The notes beneath the pieces were generated by a model, which saw nothing but the letters and a program-made list of their open reading frames with translations, did not search any database and had not been told where the DNA came from. From the NCBI GenBank assembly GCA_020832085.1, contig JAFIFJ010000104.1, positions 1 to 64,000 of the forward strand: a DNA stretch of 64,000 nt, written 5' to 3'. This document shows positions 44,019 to 55,889 of the stretch, one piece after another. Each line of letters starts with the position of its first letter. Within the stretch, counting starts at the first letter, position 1. The DNA comes from Gammaproteobacteria bacterium (lineage in GTDB: Bacteria; Pseudomonadota; Gammaproteobacteria; Pseudomonadales; Azotimanducaceae). The position numbers were made by a program, and so were the translations under genes.

Positions 44019-44923
44019 ACGCTGCGACACGCTGCGGCTACGTGGGCATCGTCGGTCGGCCGAACGTGGGCAAGTCGACCCTGCTCAACCATCTGGTCGG
44101 CCAGAAGATCAGCATCACCTCGGATCGCCCGCAGACCACCCGGCACAACCTGCTCGGCATTCATACCGAGGGGGCCGATCAGATCATCTACGTGGATACG
44201 CCGGGCCAGCACGGCACGGAGCGCCGGGCCCTGAACCGGCTGATGAATCGTCACGCGCGCTCGGTGCTGGCGGACGTCGATGTGCTGGTGATGGTGGTGG
44301 AGGCGGGGCGCTGGAAGGCGGATGATGATCTGGTCCTCGATCGCCTGGCCCGGGAGCGGGGATTCGAGGACGGCCGGGCGCCGATTCTGGTCCTGAACAA
44401 GACCGATCTGGTGCATCCCAAGGAGCGCCTGCTGCCCTTCATGGAAGCCTGTGCGCGGCGGGCCCCTTTCGCCGAGATCATCCCGGTCGCGGCCAGTAAC
44501 GGCTACAACCTCGACCGCCTGCTGGTCTGCATCCGCGAGCGCCTGCCCGAGGCCGTGCATCTGTTTCCGGCAGATCAGGTCACGGATCGTTCGGAGCGCT
44601 TCCTTATCGCGGAGATCGTCCGCGAGAAGGTCATGCGACGGGTGGGAGACGAACTGCCGCACCAGATCACGGTGGGCATCGAGCGCTACGTTGAAGAAGA
44701 GAACCGGGTCCATATCCACTGCCAGATCCTGGTGGAGCGGGACGGCCAGAAAGCCATCGTGGTCGGCCACAAAGGCGAGCGCCTGAAGCAGGCCGGCATC
44801 GAGGCCCGCCACGAGGTGGAACGCCTGCTCGACAAGCACGTCCGGCTCGAACTCTGGGTCAAGGTCAGGGGCGGCTGGTCCGATGACGACCGCATGCTGC
44901 GTCAACTCGGCTACGAGGACTGA
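44015..44923 (+). CDS. era: GTPase Era
   Basis: Ribosome-assembly GTPase that binds the 3' end of 16S rRNA. 302 residues from GTG 44015. GTPase motifs: GRPNVGKSTL (15-24), DTPGQHGTERR, NKTDLV. The C-terminal KH domain includes VIVVGHKGERLKQAGIEAR as IVVGHKGERLKQ. A 4-base overlap with rnc indicates coupling. Confidence 0.96.
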   Translation: MNAATRCGYVGIVGRPNVGKSTLLNHLVGQKISITSDRPQTTRHNLLGIHTEGADQIIYVDTPGQHGTERRALNRLMNRHARSVLADVDVLVMVVEAGRWKADDDLVLDRLARERGFEDGRAPILVLNKTDLVHPKERLLPFMEACARRAPFAEIIPVAASNGYNLDRLLVCIRERLPEAVHLFPADQVTDRSERFLIAEIVREKVMRRVGDELPHQITVGIERYVEEENRVHIHCQILVERDGQKAIVVGHKGERLKQAGIEARHEVERLLDKHVRLELWVKVRGGWSDDDRMLRQLGYED

Positions 44924-44937
44924 CCGGGGCAACGTGC

Positions 44938-45663
44938 ATGTCCGAGCCGGTTTTCGTCCTTCACACCCGAAATTTTCGCGAGAGCAGTCTGATTGCCGAA
45001 CTGCTCACGCCGGGTCACGGCCGTGTCGGCGTTGTAGCCCGGGGCGGCCGTCGGGGTCGCCGCGGTGGCGCTGGCGCGTTGCAGCCCTTCACCCTGCTGC
45101 AGGCCGAGTGGACCGGGCGCGGCGAACTGCGGACCCTGACCCAGGCCGAGTCCGAACGCAGTTTCCCCCTCGCCGGCGAGCGCCTTTTCGCCGGGCTTTA
45201 CCTGAATGAACTGCTGCTGCGCCTGCTGCATCGGGAGGAGGCCCAGCCGGACATCTTCGAGCGCTACCTGCATACCCTGGACGCCCTGGCTGCCGATGGG
45301 GACCTCGAACCTGTGCTGCGGCGTTTCGAACTGCATCTGCTGGCGGATCTCGGCTACGGCTTTGCCCTCGATCACGACGTCCACGGGCAGCCCATCGCGG
45401 CGGAAGCGCGCTACCGTTTCCTGGCGGACGAAGGTCTGATGCCTGTGGGCGACGGCGTCCGCGACGCAACTGCCGATGGCGCGGGGGCCCCGCTGTTCAG
45501 CGGCGGCCATCTGCTGGCGCTGGCAGCCGATGCCCTGGACGATGCGGAGGTCAGACGCAGCGCCAAGCAGCTGACGCGGCTGGCGCTGGCGGCGCATCTG
45601 GGCGGGCGGCCGCTGCGCTCCCGGGAGCTGTTTCGCCGCCGCCGGGCCGACCCGACGCAGTGA
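44938..45663 (+). CDS. recO: DNA repair protein RecO
   Basis: Mediator loading RecA onto SSB-coated DNA. 241 residues. The N-terminal OB fold has VFVLHTRNFRESSLIAELLT and GRVGVVARGGRRGRRG, the helical domain LFAGLYLNELLLRLLHREE. It ends the lepA-recO run. The pdxJ and acpS genes that often follow recO are missing here; the next gene is on the other strand. Confidence 0.93.
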   Translation: MSEPVFVLHTRNFRESSLIAELLTPGHGRVGVVARGGRRGRRGGAGALQPFTLLQAEWTGRGELRTLTQAESERSFPLAGERLFAGLYLNELLLRLLHREEAQPDIFERYLHTLDALAADGDLEPVLRRFELHLLADLGYGFALDHDVHGQPIAAEARYRFLADEGLMPVGDGVRDATADGAGAPLFSGGHLLALAADALDDAEVRRSAKQLTRLALAAHLGGRPLRSRELFRRRRADPTQ

Positions 45664-45690
45664 CGCGCTTCCCTGCCGCCATTCGCCGAC

Positions 45691-47664
45691 TCAATGCGCC
45701 AGGATGCGTCGCGCTTCGAGCACCGCACGGTGGAGCCCGGGCGGCGGGAGCGCCCCGTGCCAGTCACGATTGGCCCTGGCCAGCGCTTCCAGCCAGGCCT
45801 GGTGCCGCGGCGAGGGAAACACTCTGAGTGCACCCCGAATGCGATGAATCTGGTTGCTGACGCTGTCGCGATCACCGGCATCGAGGTGGCGTGCGAGGGT
45901 CTCGAGATCCTCGAGCAGACTGTCTTCCAGTAAGCGGGAGGGTGGGGCCCGGGCCGGCAGTGCGGGTTTGGTGGACGTCGCCCCGGCGCGAAACAGCGCA
46001 CCCAACCCACGTTCGATGGCTTCGAGGCCCTGGGGGCGAATGAAGACGTGGTCGAATGCGGTGGGGTCGGCGGCCCGGGCGTCCGCTTCGTCATTGACCA
46101 TCAGGATCAGCATGGCTCCTTCGGTGGCCGGCTGCCGCCGCAGGATGCGGGCAGCGTGGATGCCGTCGAGGCCCGGCATGTTGCGGTCGAGCAGGACGAT
46201 GTCGATGCTGGCGCCGAGGCCGGCTGCGCGGACTGCGGCCACGCCGCTTTCGGCCAGGATGGGTTGGGCGCCGAGGCGATGTACAGCCTCCGCGAGCAGC
46301 TTGCGCACCAGCGGGTGGTCATCGACGACCAGCACCCTTGGTGCAACTTCGTCGTCCTTCCGACTGGCCACGGGTCTGAGTTCCAGGGCCGTCAGCAGTT
46401 CGCTCGGAAGCAGGGGCCGCGGCCAGATGTCGGCTGGGACCTGACCCTGGCCTGCGGCAGCATGGGGCTCATCGTCCGCAAGCACCACCAGGGCGATGTG
46501 CTGCTGGCGGCAGTGCGCTCTGAGGTCGGCGCTCATGGGGTCCTGACCGAGCCAGCCCTGACTGACGATCAGGGCATCGAGTCCAGTGGGCTGACCGAGC
46601 CAGCCTGCCAGATCCTCCCGGGTATCGAATTCGTGAACCTTCATGTTCCAGGAGGCGGTGTGACGCAGCAGGATCTGTCGTTCAAGGGTGCTGGCGTCGG
46701 CGAAACCCAGCAGCAGGCTGGCCTCACCCTTGGGCCTCGGCTCCGGCAGCGCAGGGAAGGGCAGCTGCAGGCGGAAACGGCAGCCTTCCCCGCTCTGGCT
46801 CAGCAGCATCAGACGACCGCCCAGGGCGGTGGCCAGCCGCTCGGCAATGGCCAGCCCCATGCCCGCTCGGCCGGTGGCGTTCCTGCCCTGGGTGAAAGCC
46901 GACATCAGCTTGAAGCGTTGGCGTAGTGGGATCCCCGGTCCGGTGTCCTGAATCTCGATCACCAACTTGCGAGGCGTGCTGCGTGCGCTGAGCAGGACGT
47001 GTCCGGAGCGGGTACGGGCAAGGCTGTTGTTGACCACGTTGGCGAGAATCTGCCGCAGCCGGTCTGGTTCACCCTTGAATTCGCCATGTTGCAGCCGGGT
47101 CAGGTCGACGGCCAGCTCGACGCCCGCAGCGCGCAGGGGACGGGCGGTGGCCAGGATATCGGCCAGCACCGTCTCCAGACGGAAGGGTCGTGATTCACTC
47201 GCTGCCTGCCGGTGATTCAGACGGGCGATTTCCAGGCTGTCTTCAGCAATATGGATGAGGTGCAGCGCGGTGCGCCTGATTTCATCGAGAATGCGGTGGC
47301 GGTCGGGGTCCCGTTCGTCCCGGGCCAATTGCTCGGCGCCGCCGAGGATGCCCTGCATGGGGCTGCGCAGATCGTGGGCCAGACTCGCCAGCAGTTCGTT
47401 GGCGGAGTGCGCAGGAAGCGCAGCGCGGCGGCTCGCGACGGCGGCCTGAATCCTTCGCCACAGCGCTGCTGCACCGCTGTGCAGATTCAGGGACAGTGGC
47501 GATGCCGCCGATGTCCCTGCCGATGTCCCTGCCGATTTACCTGCACAGCTGCCGCGATCTGTGCGCAGTCCGCGCCAGGCCGACAGCCAGAACGCGCTGA
47601 GGGCGATCAGCGCGGTGATCAGAAGCCACACGGCGTGGTCCGGATAGTCGCTGTGCAGGAGCAT
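45691..47664 (-). CDS. Hybrid sensor histidine kinase at the BarA/GacS position, with receiver and Hpt domains but a minimal sensor part
   Basis: Phosphorelay kinase, 657 residues from ATG 47664 (MLLHSDYPDHAVWLL), chosen for AAGGGGG upstream. One membrane helix (about 11-29), a short S/A/G-rich linker with a small tandem repeat, then the H-box H97 (LASLAHDLRSPMQGIL) and the ATPase domain (IEIQDTGPGIP, GRAGMGLAIAERLATALGG). A degenerate receiver-like segment (about 335-440), a receiver (443-560, phospho-acceptor D493 in LLDRNMPG) and an Hpt domain with H607 (IHRIRGALRVF) follow. Adjacent divergent cysM-rlmD-relA is the known neighbourhood of gacS in pseudomonads. The HAMP and periplasmic domain of BarA/GacS are absent. 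The receiver has IRP where a conserved K-P is expected. Confidence 0.83.
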   Translation of the reverse strand: MLLHSDYPDHAVWLLITALIALSAFWLSAWRGLRTDRGSCAGKSAGTSAGTSAASPLSLNLHSGAAALWRRIQAAVASRRAALPAHSANELLASLAHDLRSPMQGILGGAEQLARDERDPDRHRILDEIRRTALHLIHIAEDSLEIARLNHRQAASESRPFRLETVLADILATARPLRAAGVELAVDLTRLQHGEFKGEPDRLRQILANVVNNSLARTRSGHVLLSARSTPRKLVIEIQDTGPGIPLRQRFKLMSAFTQGRNATGRAGMGLAIAERLATALGGRLMLLSQSGEGCRFRLQLPFPALPEPRPKGEASLLLGFADASTLERQILLRHTASWNMKVHEFDTREDLAGWLGQPTGLDALIVSQGWLGQDPMSADLRAHCRQQHIALVVLADDEPHAAAGQGQVPADIWPRPLLPSELLTALELRPVASRKDDEVAPRVLVVDDHPLVRKLLAEAVHRLGAQPILAESGVAAVRAAGLGASIDIVLLDRNMPGLDGIHAARILRRQPATEGAMLILMVNDEADARAADPTAFDHVFIRPQGLEAIERGLGALFRAGATSTKPALPARAPPSRLLEDSLLEDLETLARHLDAGDRDSVSNQIHRIRGALRVFPSPRHQAWLEALARANRDWHGALPPPGLHRAVLEARRILAH

Positions 47665-48051
47665 TCCCGGCCCCCTTTCGGCTCCGGGGCATGCCTCTTT
47701 GGCATGTCTCGGCCGATTTCCAACGAGGCTGGCGGGCTTCTGTCGTGAAAGCCTGCCGGCTTGCCGCCGCCCGAGCCCGGATCGCCAAGCGATACGGGCC
47801 AGTGAGCGGCCCCGATGGTGCGGTGCCGTTCCGTTGACACCGATGGCGGACTTCACGCAGGGCTGCCTGCTGCGTCCACCTTCTCCCGGGAGCGGGGCAG
47901 TCCGGGGAGGGCGCGCCTGTCAGCGTGCCACCGCGGCCATATTCCCCTTTCCCATGGGCATATTAGCATCCGGCATTTCGCAAGCACTTGCCAGGGGGCG
48001 TATCATGCCCGCCCGGTCTGCTTTGGCAGCGCCCTGGAGCACTTCGAAGTC
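47665..48051. other. 387-bp divergent kinase/cysM region
   Basis: For cysM, TATCAT (48001-48006) with TTCGCA 18 bases upstream is a weak promoter candidate. On the minus strand the hairpin CATGCC-AAAGA-GGCATG (47706-47690) lies just upstream of the kinase SD and may be in its leader. Other inverted repeats are ACGCAG/CTGCGT (47855-47875) and CTCCCGGGAG (47883-47892). Two open frames entering this gap from cysM and the kinase are extensions without SD. No gene seen. Confidence 0.45.
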
Positions 48052-48963
48052 ATGGTCCAGCGCAAACAAGACTACCCCACCGTCGAGTCCCTGGTGGGCA
48101 ATACGCCTCTGGTGCGCCTGCAGCGCATGCCGGGCGAGACGTCGAACCTGATCCTGGCCAAGCTCGAGGGCAACAACCCAGCGGGATCGGTGAAGGACCG
48201 TCCCGCCATGAGCATGATCCGTCGCGCCGAGGAGCGTGGTCAGATCAAGCCCGGCGATACCCTCATCGAGGCCACCAGCGGCAATACCGGCATCGCCCTG
48301 GCCATGGCGGCCGCCATACGCGGCTATCGCATGGTGCTGATCATGCCCTCGCACATGAGCGACGAGCGCAAGGCCGCCATGGCGGCCTACGGCGCGGAGC
48401 TGGTCATGGTCACCAAGGAAGAGGGCATGGAAGGCGCCCGGGACCTCGCTGAGCGCATGCAGGCCGAGGGCAAGGGCCTCGTCCTCGATCAGTTCGCCAA
48501 CCATGACAATCCCCTGGCCCACTACGAGACCACCGGGCCTGAGATCTGGCAGCAGACCGCAGGCACCATCACCCACTTCGTTTCTTCCATGGGCACCACC
48601 GGGACCATCATGGGCTGCTCCCAGTACTTCAAGGAACGCAATCCGGACATCGAGATCATCGGCCTGCAGCCCGAGGACGGCAGTCAGATTCCCGGTATCC
48701 GTCGCTGGCCCGAGGCCTATCTGCCGAAGATCTTCGATCGCGCCCGGGTGGATCGCGTCATGGATATCAGCCAGCAGGAGTCGGAGCAGACCATGCGTCG
48801 GCTGGCCCGGGAGGAGGGCATCTTCGCCGGGGTGTCTTCTGGAGGATCCATTGCCGCCGCCCTGCGTCTCTCCCGTGAGGTGGACAATGCGGTCATTGTC
48901 GCCATCGTCTGCGATCGCGGTGATCGCTATCTGTCCACGGGTGTGTTCTCCCCCGAGGCCTGA
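48052..48963 (+). CDS. cysM: Cysteine synthase B
   Basis: PLP-dependent O-acetylserine sulfhydrylase, CysM type, 303 residues from ATG 48052 (MVQRKQDYPTVESLVGNTPL). The Schiff-base lysine is in NNPAGSVKDRPAMSMI, where the NNPAGS text is CysM-like (CysK has a different version). The loop EATSGNTGIALAMAAA holds the substrate-binding asparagine, and GTTGTIMG the phosphate loop. No sulfate-reduction genes are nearby. The cysM-rlmD-relA order is conserved. Confidence 0.93.
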   Translation: MVQRKQDYPTVESLVGNTPLVRLQRMPGETSNLILAKLEGNNPAGSVKDRPAMSMIRRAEERGQIKPGDTLIEATSGNTGIALAMAAAIRGYRMVLIMPSHMSDERKAAMAAYGAELVMVTKEEGMEGARDLAERMQAEGKGLVLDQFANHDNPLAHYETTGPEIWQQTAGTITHFVSSMGTTGTIMGCSQYFKERNPDIEIIGLQPEDGSQIPGIRRWPEAYLPKIFDRARVDRVMDISQQESEQTMRRLAREEGIFAGVSSGGSIAAALRLSREVDNAVIVAIVCDRGDRYLSTGVFSPEA

Positions 48964-49033
48964 GCGAGGTTCTGTTGCCCATCCTGCCTGCCGGTCTCAC
49001 CTGTCCCGCTGTTCGCCATGAGCTGACGCCCTG

Positions 49034-50368
49034 ATGGCGCGTCGTCGTCTCGAGCGCAGCGAGCGCGTGCGGGTCTCGGAACTCGATGCCGAAGGCATCG
49101 GCCTGGCGGACAGCGGAGGTTTCAGGCTGCGGATCCGTGGCGGGCTGCCGGGCGAGGATGCCACCGTAAAGGTGCTCAGGCGCCGGCGCAATCGGCTCGA
49201 AACCCTGGCCGAAGTCATCGCCCATCCCCACGCGGATCGGGTGACACCACCCTGTCCCTGGACGGCGCGCTGCGGTGGCTGTGTCCTGCAGCACCTTTCC
49301 CCGGCAGCGCAGCGGAGCACGAAACGGCGCCGGCTCGAGACCCTGCTCCATGAACAGGGTGTGGCGCCGCCAGCCATCTGGTTGCCGGATGTGGTGGGGC
49401 CGAATGCAGGTTATCGCCACAAGGCCCGTCTGGGAGTCCGTCAGGTGCCGGGCCGGGACGTGATGGTGGGCTTCCGGGAGCCGGCGTCATCACGGGTGGC
49501 TGACGTGGAGGCCTGTCGCATTCTGGCTCCCGCCCTCGGTGAGCGGCTGACCGAGCTCAAGGCACTGCTGGGTTCCCTGACCATTGCCGATGCCGTCCCC
49601 CAGCTGGAAATCGCCTGTGGGGACAGCGATTTTGCGATCATCCTGCGCCACTTGAAGCCCCTGGGCGATGGCGATGCCGAGCGCCTGATCGAGTTTGCCG
49701 TGAGCAGTGGCGGGCAGATCTACCTGCAGTCCGCGGGTCCCGACAGCGTCGTCAGACTGTGGCCCGAGGAGGGCGCTCGGCGGCTGCAGTACACGCTGCC
49801 CGACTTTGGGCTGAGCTTTGCCTTCCATCCGCTGGATTTCGTGCAGGTCAATCCAGCCATCAACCGGCAGATGGTGGCCCTGGCGCTGGAACTGCTTGGC
49901 CCAACGGCCCAGGACAGTGTGCTTGATCTGTTCTGCGGGATTGGTAACTTTACGCTGCCGATGGCCAGCCGGGCTGGGAGCGTGCACGGCGTTGAGGGAA
50001 GCGAGGCGCTGGTGGCAAGGGCGCAGGAGAATCTTGCGGCCAATCGTGCTGCGGTGGGGACGAGTCGGGTGACGTTCACGGCTGCCGATCTCTACGCAGA
50101 GGATTTCGATGTCGGCCAGCTGCCAGCGGCCGATCTGCTGCTGCTCGACCCGCCGCGCTCCGGGGCCGAAAACATCGCCCGTGGCATCGGCAAGCTGGCC
50201 CCCCGCCGTGCCGTTTATGTGTCCTGCCATCCCGCAACGCTGGCGCGCGACGCGCGCCTGTTCGCCGATGCAGGCTACGGGCTCACTGCGGCCGGTATTC
50301 TCGACATGTTTCCGCACACGGCCCACGTCGAGAGCATCGCCGTTTTCGAGCCCCGGGACCCAGGATGA
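49034..50368 (+). CDS. rlmD: 23S rRNA (uracil-1939-C5)-methyltransferase RlmD
   Basis: Methylates U1939 of 23S rRNA. 444 residues. A TRAM domain (about 5-65) is followed by the [4Fe-4S] cysteines of CPWTARCGGCVLQH and a fourth further on (VEACRIL). SAM motifs VLDLFCGIGNFTLPMA and LLLLDPPRSGAENIA, and the catalytic cysteine in YVSCHPATLARD. It starts at ATG 49034, and relA begins 7 bases after its stop. Confidence 0.94.
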   Translation: MARRRLERSERVRVSELDAEGIGLADSGGFRLRIRGGLPGEDATVKVLRRRRNRLETLAEVIAHPHADRVTPPCPWTARCGGCVLQHLSPAAQRSTKRRRLETLLHEQGVAPPAIWLPDVVGPNAGYRHKARLGVRQVPGRDVMVGFREPASSRVADVEACRILAPALGERLTELKALLGSLTIADAVPQLEIACGDSDFAIILRHLKPLGDGDAERLIEFAVSSGGQIYLQSAGPDSVVRLWPEEGARRLQYTLPDFGLSFAFHPLDFVQVNPAINRQMVALALELLGPTAQDSVLDLFCGIGNFTLPMASRAGSVHGVEGSEALVARAQENLAANRAAVGTSRVTFTAADLYAEDFDVGQLPAADLLLLDPPRSGAENIARGIGKLAPRRAVYVSCHPATLARDARLFADAGYGLTAAGILDMFPHTAHVESIAVFEPRDPG

Positions 50369-50375
50369 GGCTGCC

Positions 50376-53401
<3,026 letters not shown>

Positions 53402-53718
53402 TTGCAGAACGAGGCAGCGCCAGCCGTTGCTGACGCTGCGCGGCCCATCTTCTGCCCACGCTTGCGACTTCTTCCCATCGTTGGAAATCTGAATCCCTGG
53501 CGCATTACCGGGTGTCTCATCGCAGCACGGTTGTGATGCCCTGGTGGTACCCCGGATCAGATCACGATCGAAAACCGGATTTTCGGCCGCATCTGCGTCG
53601 TATAAATAGACGCTGTGGCAGGGATGCATTGTCGTGCTTTATTCCCTATGATTTCGTCAGATCACAAAGCGCTGCCGTCTTGTGGTCGGGTGAACTCATA
53701 AATGTCGAGGAGAAGACC
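53402..53718. other. 317-bp intergenic region, AT-richer than its neighbours
   Basis: Contains the adk 3' hairpin (53414-53439) and, further on, TATAAA at 53601-53606, the best -10-like sequence ahead of the H1-like gene, with no good -35 17 bases upstream. The AT content is clearly above the surroundings, fitting a promoter for a nucleoid protein. No gene seen. Confidence 0.45.
53414..53439 (+). terminator. Hairpin after adk
   Basis: GCAGCG-C-CAGC pairs with GCTG-A-CGCTGC around loop CGTT, a 10-bp stem with one internal mismatch, starting 12 bases after the adk stop. No T run follows, so termination is plausible but not shown. Confidence 0.45.
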
Positions 53719-54399
53719 ATGGCCAGAGCGCCGAAGTCCGGAACCGTACGTCGCGCCACGACCAAGAAAGCCCCCACGACCAGGAAAGCTGCTGCGCCTC
53801 GCAAACGCGCTGCAGCCAAGGCACCAGCCAGAAAGGCTTCACCCGCCAAGCGCACTCCGGTTCAATCCGCTGCGCTTTCGCGAGTGGAAAAAGCCGCCGA
53901 GACCGTCCGCAAGCAGATCGAAACCGAGCGCAAGCGTCTGGCTGACGCCCGCAAGAAGGCGGCAGCTGCAGCTGCAAAAGCCAAGGGCTCAGCGCGCAAG
54001 GCGGACAAGAATGCCGTGAAGACGGCGCGCAACAAGGTCGCCCAGATCAACGCCAAAATGCGCACCCTGCGAGAGAAGGCTGCGACCAGCTCTGCAGCAC
54101 TGAAGCAGGCGAAAGCCGAAGCTGCGGTGAAGGCCAAGGTCGAAGCAATCAGCAAGCGCGTGGCAGCAGCCAATCAGGCAGCGGAAGCCAAGATTGGTGA
54201 GAAGATCGAAAAGGCTGTCGCGGCCTATCGCAAGAAGAAGGCTGCAGAACTCAAGCGCGCGGAATCCAAGCGTTCACGCAAGCGGGAGCAGACTGCACGC
54301 ACGCAGATCCGCAAGATCGAACGTCAGGCCAAAGCCACCAAGCGTGGTGGAGCGAAGGCCAAGCGCAGTCCGCGTCGCGCTGCTGCCAAGACTTCCTGA
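53719..54399 (+). CDS. Histone H1-like, lysine/alanine-rich DNA-binding protein (AlgP-like)
   Basis: 226 residues, very rich in lysine, alanine and arginine, with repeated K-A-A/K-K-A runs. N-terminal tail with SPAKRTP and KAPARKA, a central coiled-coil-like part (VEKAAETVRKQIETERKRLA, AALKQAKAEAAVKAKVEAIS) and a basic C-terminus (RGGAKAKRSPRRAAAKTS). It resembles AlgP/AlgR3 of pseudomonads and Chlamydia/Bordetella H1-like proteins in composition, not in exact sequence. The start ATG 53719 follows GAGGAGA. Likely nucleoid-associated. Confidence 0.78.
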   Translation: MARAPKSGTVRRATTKKAPTTRKAAAPRKRAAAKAPARKASPAKRTPVQSAALSRVEKAAETVRKQIETERKRLADARKKAAAAAAKAKGSARKADKNAVKTARNKVAQINAKMRTLREKAATSSAALKQAKAEAAVKAKVEAISKRVAAANQAAEAKIGEKIEKAVAAYRKKKAAELKRAESKRSRKREQTARTQIRKIERQAKATKRGGAKAKRSPRRAAAKTS

Positions 54400-54423
54400 A
54401 ACAGCGGCATCGCGTCACGCTGA

Positions 54424-54450
54424 TCTGCCTGCCCGAACCGGGCAGGCAGA
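54424..54450. terminator. Bidirectional terminator-like hairpin
   Basis: TCTGCCTGCCCG (54424-54435) and its exact complement (54439-54450) give a 12-bp perfect stem with loop AAC, midway between the convergent ends of the H1-like gene (54399) and moeA (54462). No T run on either side. Confidence 0.55.
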
Positions 54451-54461
54451 CGGCGCCGTCG

Positions 54462-55688
54462 TCACCTCGCCCAGCCGGTCAGCGGCAGGATCCAGACCCT
54501 CTCTCCTGCATCGAGATCTCTCTGCTCTCGCGGCAGGTCGATGAGGCAGTTGCCGACGGTCAGCGCTGACAGGATGTTCGAGTCCTGGCGTGAATTGGCG
54601 CTCACCTCGATGCGACCGTCGCCACCGATGCGGTACTCGCCGCGCTGAAAGTCGCGCCTGCCGGGTCGTTTGCGCACCGCTGCGGTCAGGGTCGCAGGAA
54701 ACCGCACCGGTGCTTCGATGGCCTTTGCGCCTGCCATGCGTTGCAGGGCGGGTCGCACCAGCAGCAGGAAGGTCACCAGCGCTGAGACGGGATTGCCCGG
54801 CAGTCCGAACAGGGGGCGACCGCGAAATCTGCCGTAGGCGAAAGGTTTCCCGGGCTTGAGCGCCAGTTTCCAGAAGCTCACTTCGCCCGCTGAGGCGAGA
54901 ACCTCGCGAACGTAGTCGGCCTCCCCCACCGACACCCCGCCTGAACAGATGATGGCATCGGCGCCTGTCGCGGTGTCGAGCACCTCTCTCAATCCGGTGG
55001 GGTCGTCGGGTGCGTGCGTCACCGCCATGACCTCGGCGCCGCTGTCGCGGGCCAGGGCCGCCAGCATCGTTGCGTTGCTGTCGTAGATCTGGCCGGCAGC
55101 CAGGGGCGTCCCCGGTGCGCAGAGTTCGTCACCCGTGGTGACGATGGCCACCCGCGGTCGGGGATGGACCGGCAGCGCTTCGAGACCCGCGGCGATCAGC
55201 AATGCGAGACGGGCCGGGTGCAGAGGGTCGCCGGCATGGGCCAGTTTCGCTCCCGCCTCGACGTCGCCGCCGCGGGGACGGACGAAGTTGCCGGAACCGG
55301 GAACGTCATCGAACTGCACGCGGCCGTCATCGAGGATGCGGGCATCTTCCTGGGCGATGATGGCGTCGGCGCCGTCAGGCAAGGGTGCACCGGTGAAGAT
55401 CCGCGCGCAGCATCCCGACGCCAGTGCCGGTCCGGGACTGCCGCCGGCCAGAATGCGCTGGCTGACGACGAGGGCGTCGCCTCGCCGCAGGGCCTCGTCT
55501 TGGCTCGCCACGGCATAGCCGTCCATGGCCGAATTGGCAAAGGGTGGCACCGCCACGGCGGCGAGCTGATCGCAGGCCAGGTAGTAGCCGTGGGCTTCGG
55601 CAATGGGCAACGAGGGGCCCGCGGGCAGCGGCTCGAGACTGTCGAGCAGGCGGTGCAGGGCGGTGTCCAGATCGAGCAGCGTGGTCAT
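54462..55688 (-). CDS. moeA: Molybdopterin molybdenumtransferase
   Basis: Inserts molybdate into adenylated molybdopterin. 408 residues from ATG 55688 (MTTLLDLDTALHRLLDSLEP); the longer frame upstream lacks an SD. Family blocks: PPFANSAMDGYAVAS, ARIFTGAPLPDGADAIIAQE, TTGDELCAPGTPLAAGQIYD, ICSGGVSVGEADYV, KPGKPFAYGRFRGRPLFGLP. Stands alone, convergent with the H1-like gene. Confidence 0.95.
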   Translation of the reverse strand: MTTLLDLDTALHRLLDSLEPLPAGPSLPIAEAHGYYLACDQLAAVAVPPFANSAMDGYAVASQDEALRRGDALVVSQRILAGGSPGPALASGCCARIFTGAPLPDGADAIIAQEDARILDDGRVQFDDVPGSGNFVRPRGGDVEAGAKLAHAGDPLHPARLALLIAAGLEALPVHPRPRVAIVTTGDELCAPGTPLAAGQIYDSNATMLAALARDSGAEVMAVTHAPDDPTGLREVLDTATGADAIICSGGVSVGEADYVREVLASAGEVSFWKLALKPGKPFAYGRFRGRPLFGLPGNPVSALVTFLLLVRPALQRMAGAKAIEAPVRFPATLTAAVRKRPGRRDFQRGEYRIGGDGRIEVSANSRQDSNILSALTVGNCLIDLPREQRDLDAGERVWILPLTGWAR

Positions 55689-55889
55689 GGGCGGACTCTC
55701 GTGGAGATGGGTTGCGGACTTCAGTCCCGCTTCGTCTGCTGGTGTCTGACCATCAGCATTCAGTGCCGTGTTGCAACGCAACCCGTTATTCTACGCGGCA
55801 TTCTACTCACGCCGACCTGCCTGGGGCTCAAGCCGTGAATCGGTGAGCGACGCGGGCCGGCTCGTTCTCGCTTCAGTCAGGGAGCTGTC

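Noticed and set aside
44938-48963. Expectation of defence-system genes in the gaps around the kinase and cysM
   Set aside because: Both gaps are short and contain only promoters and small inverted repeats; no additional coding frame is supported.
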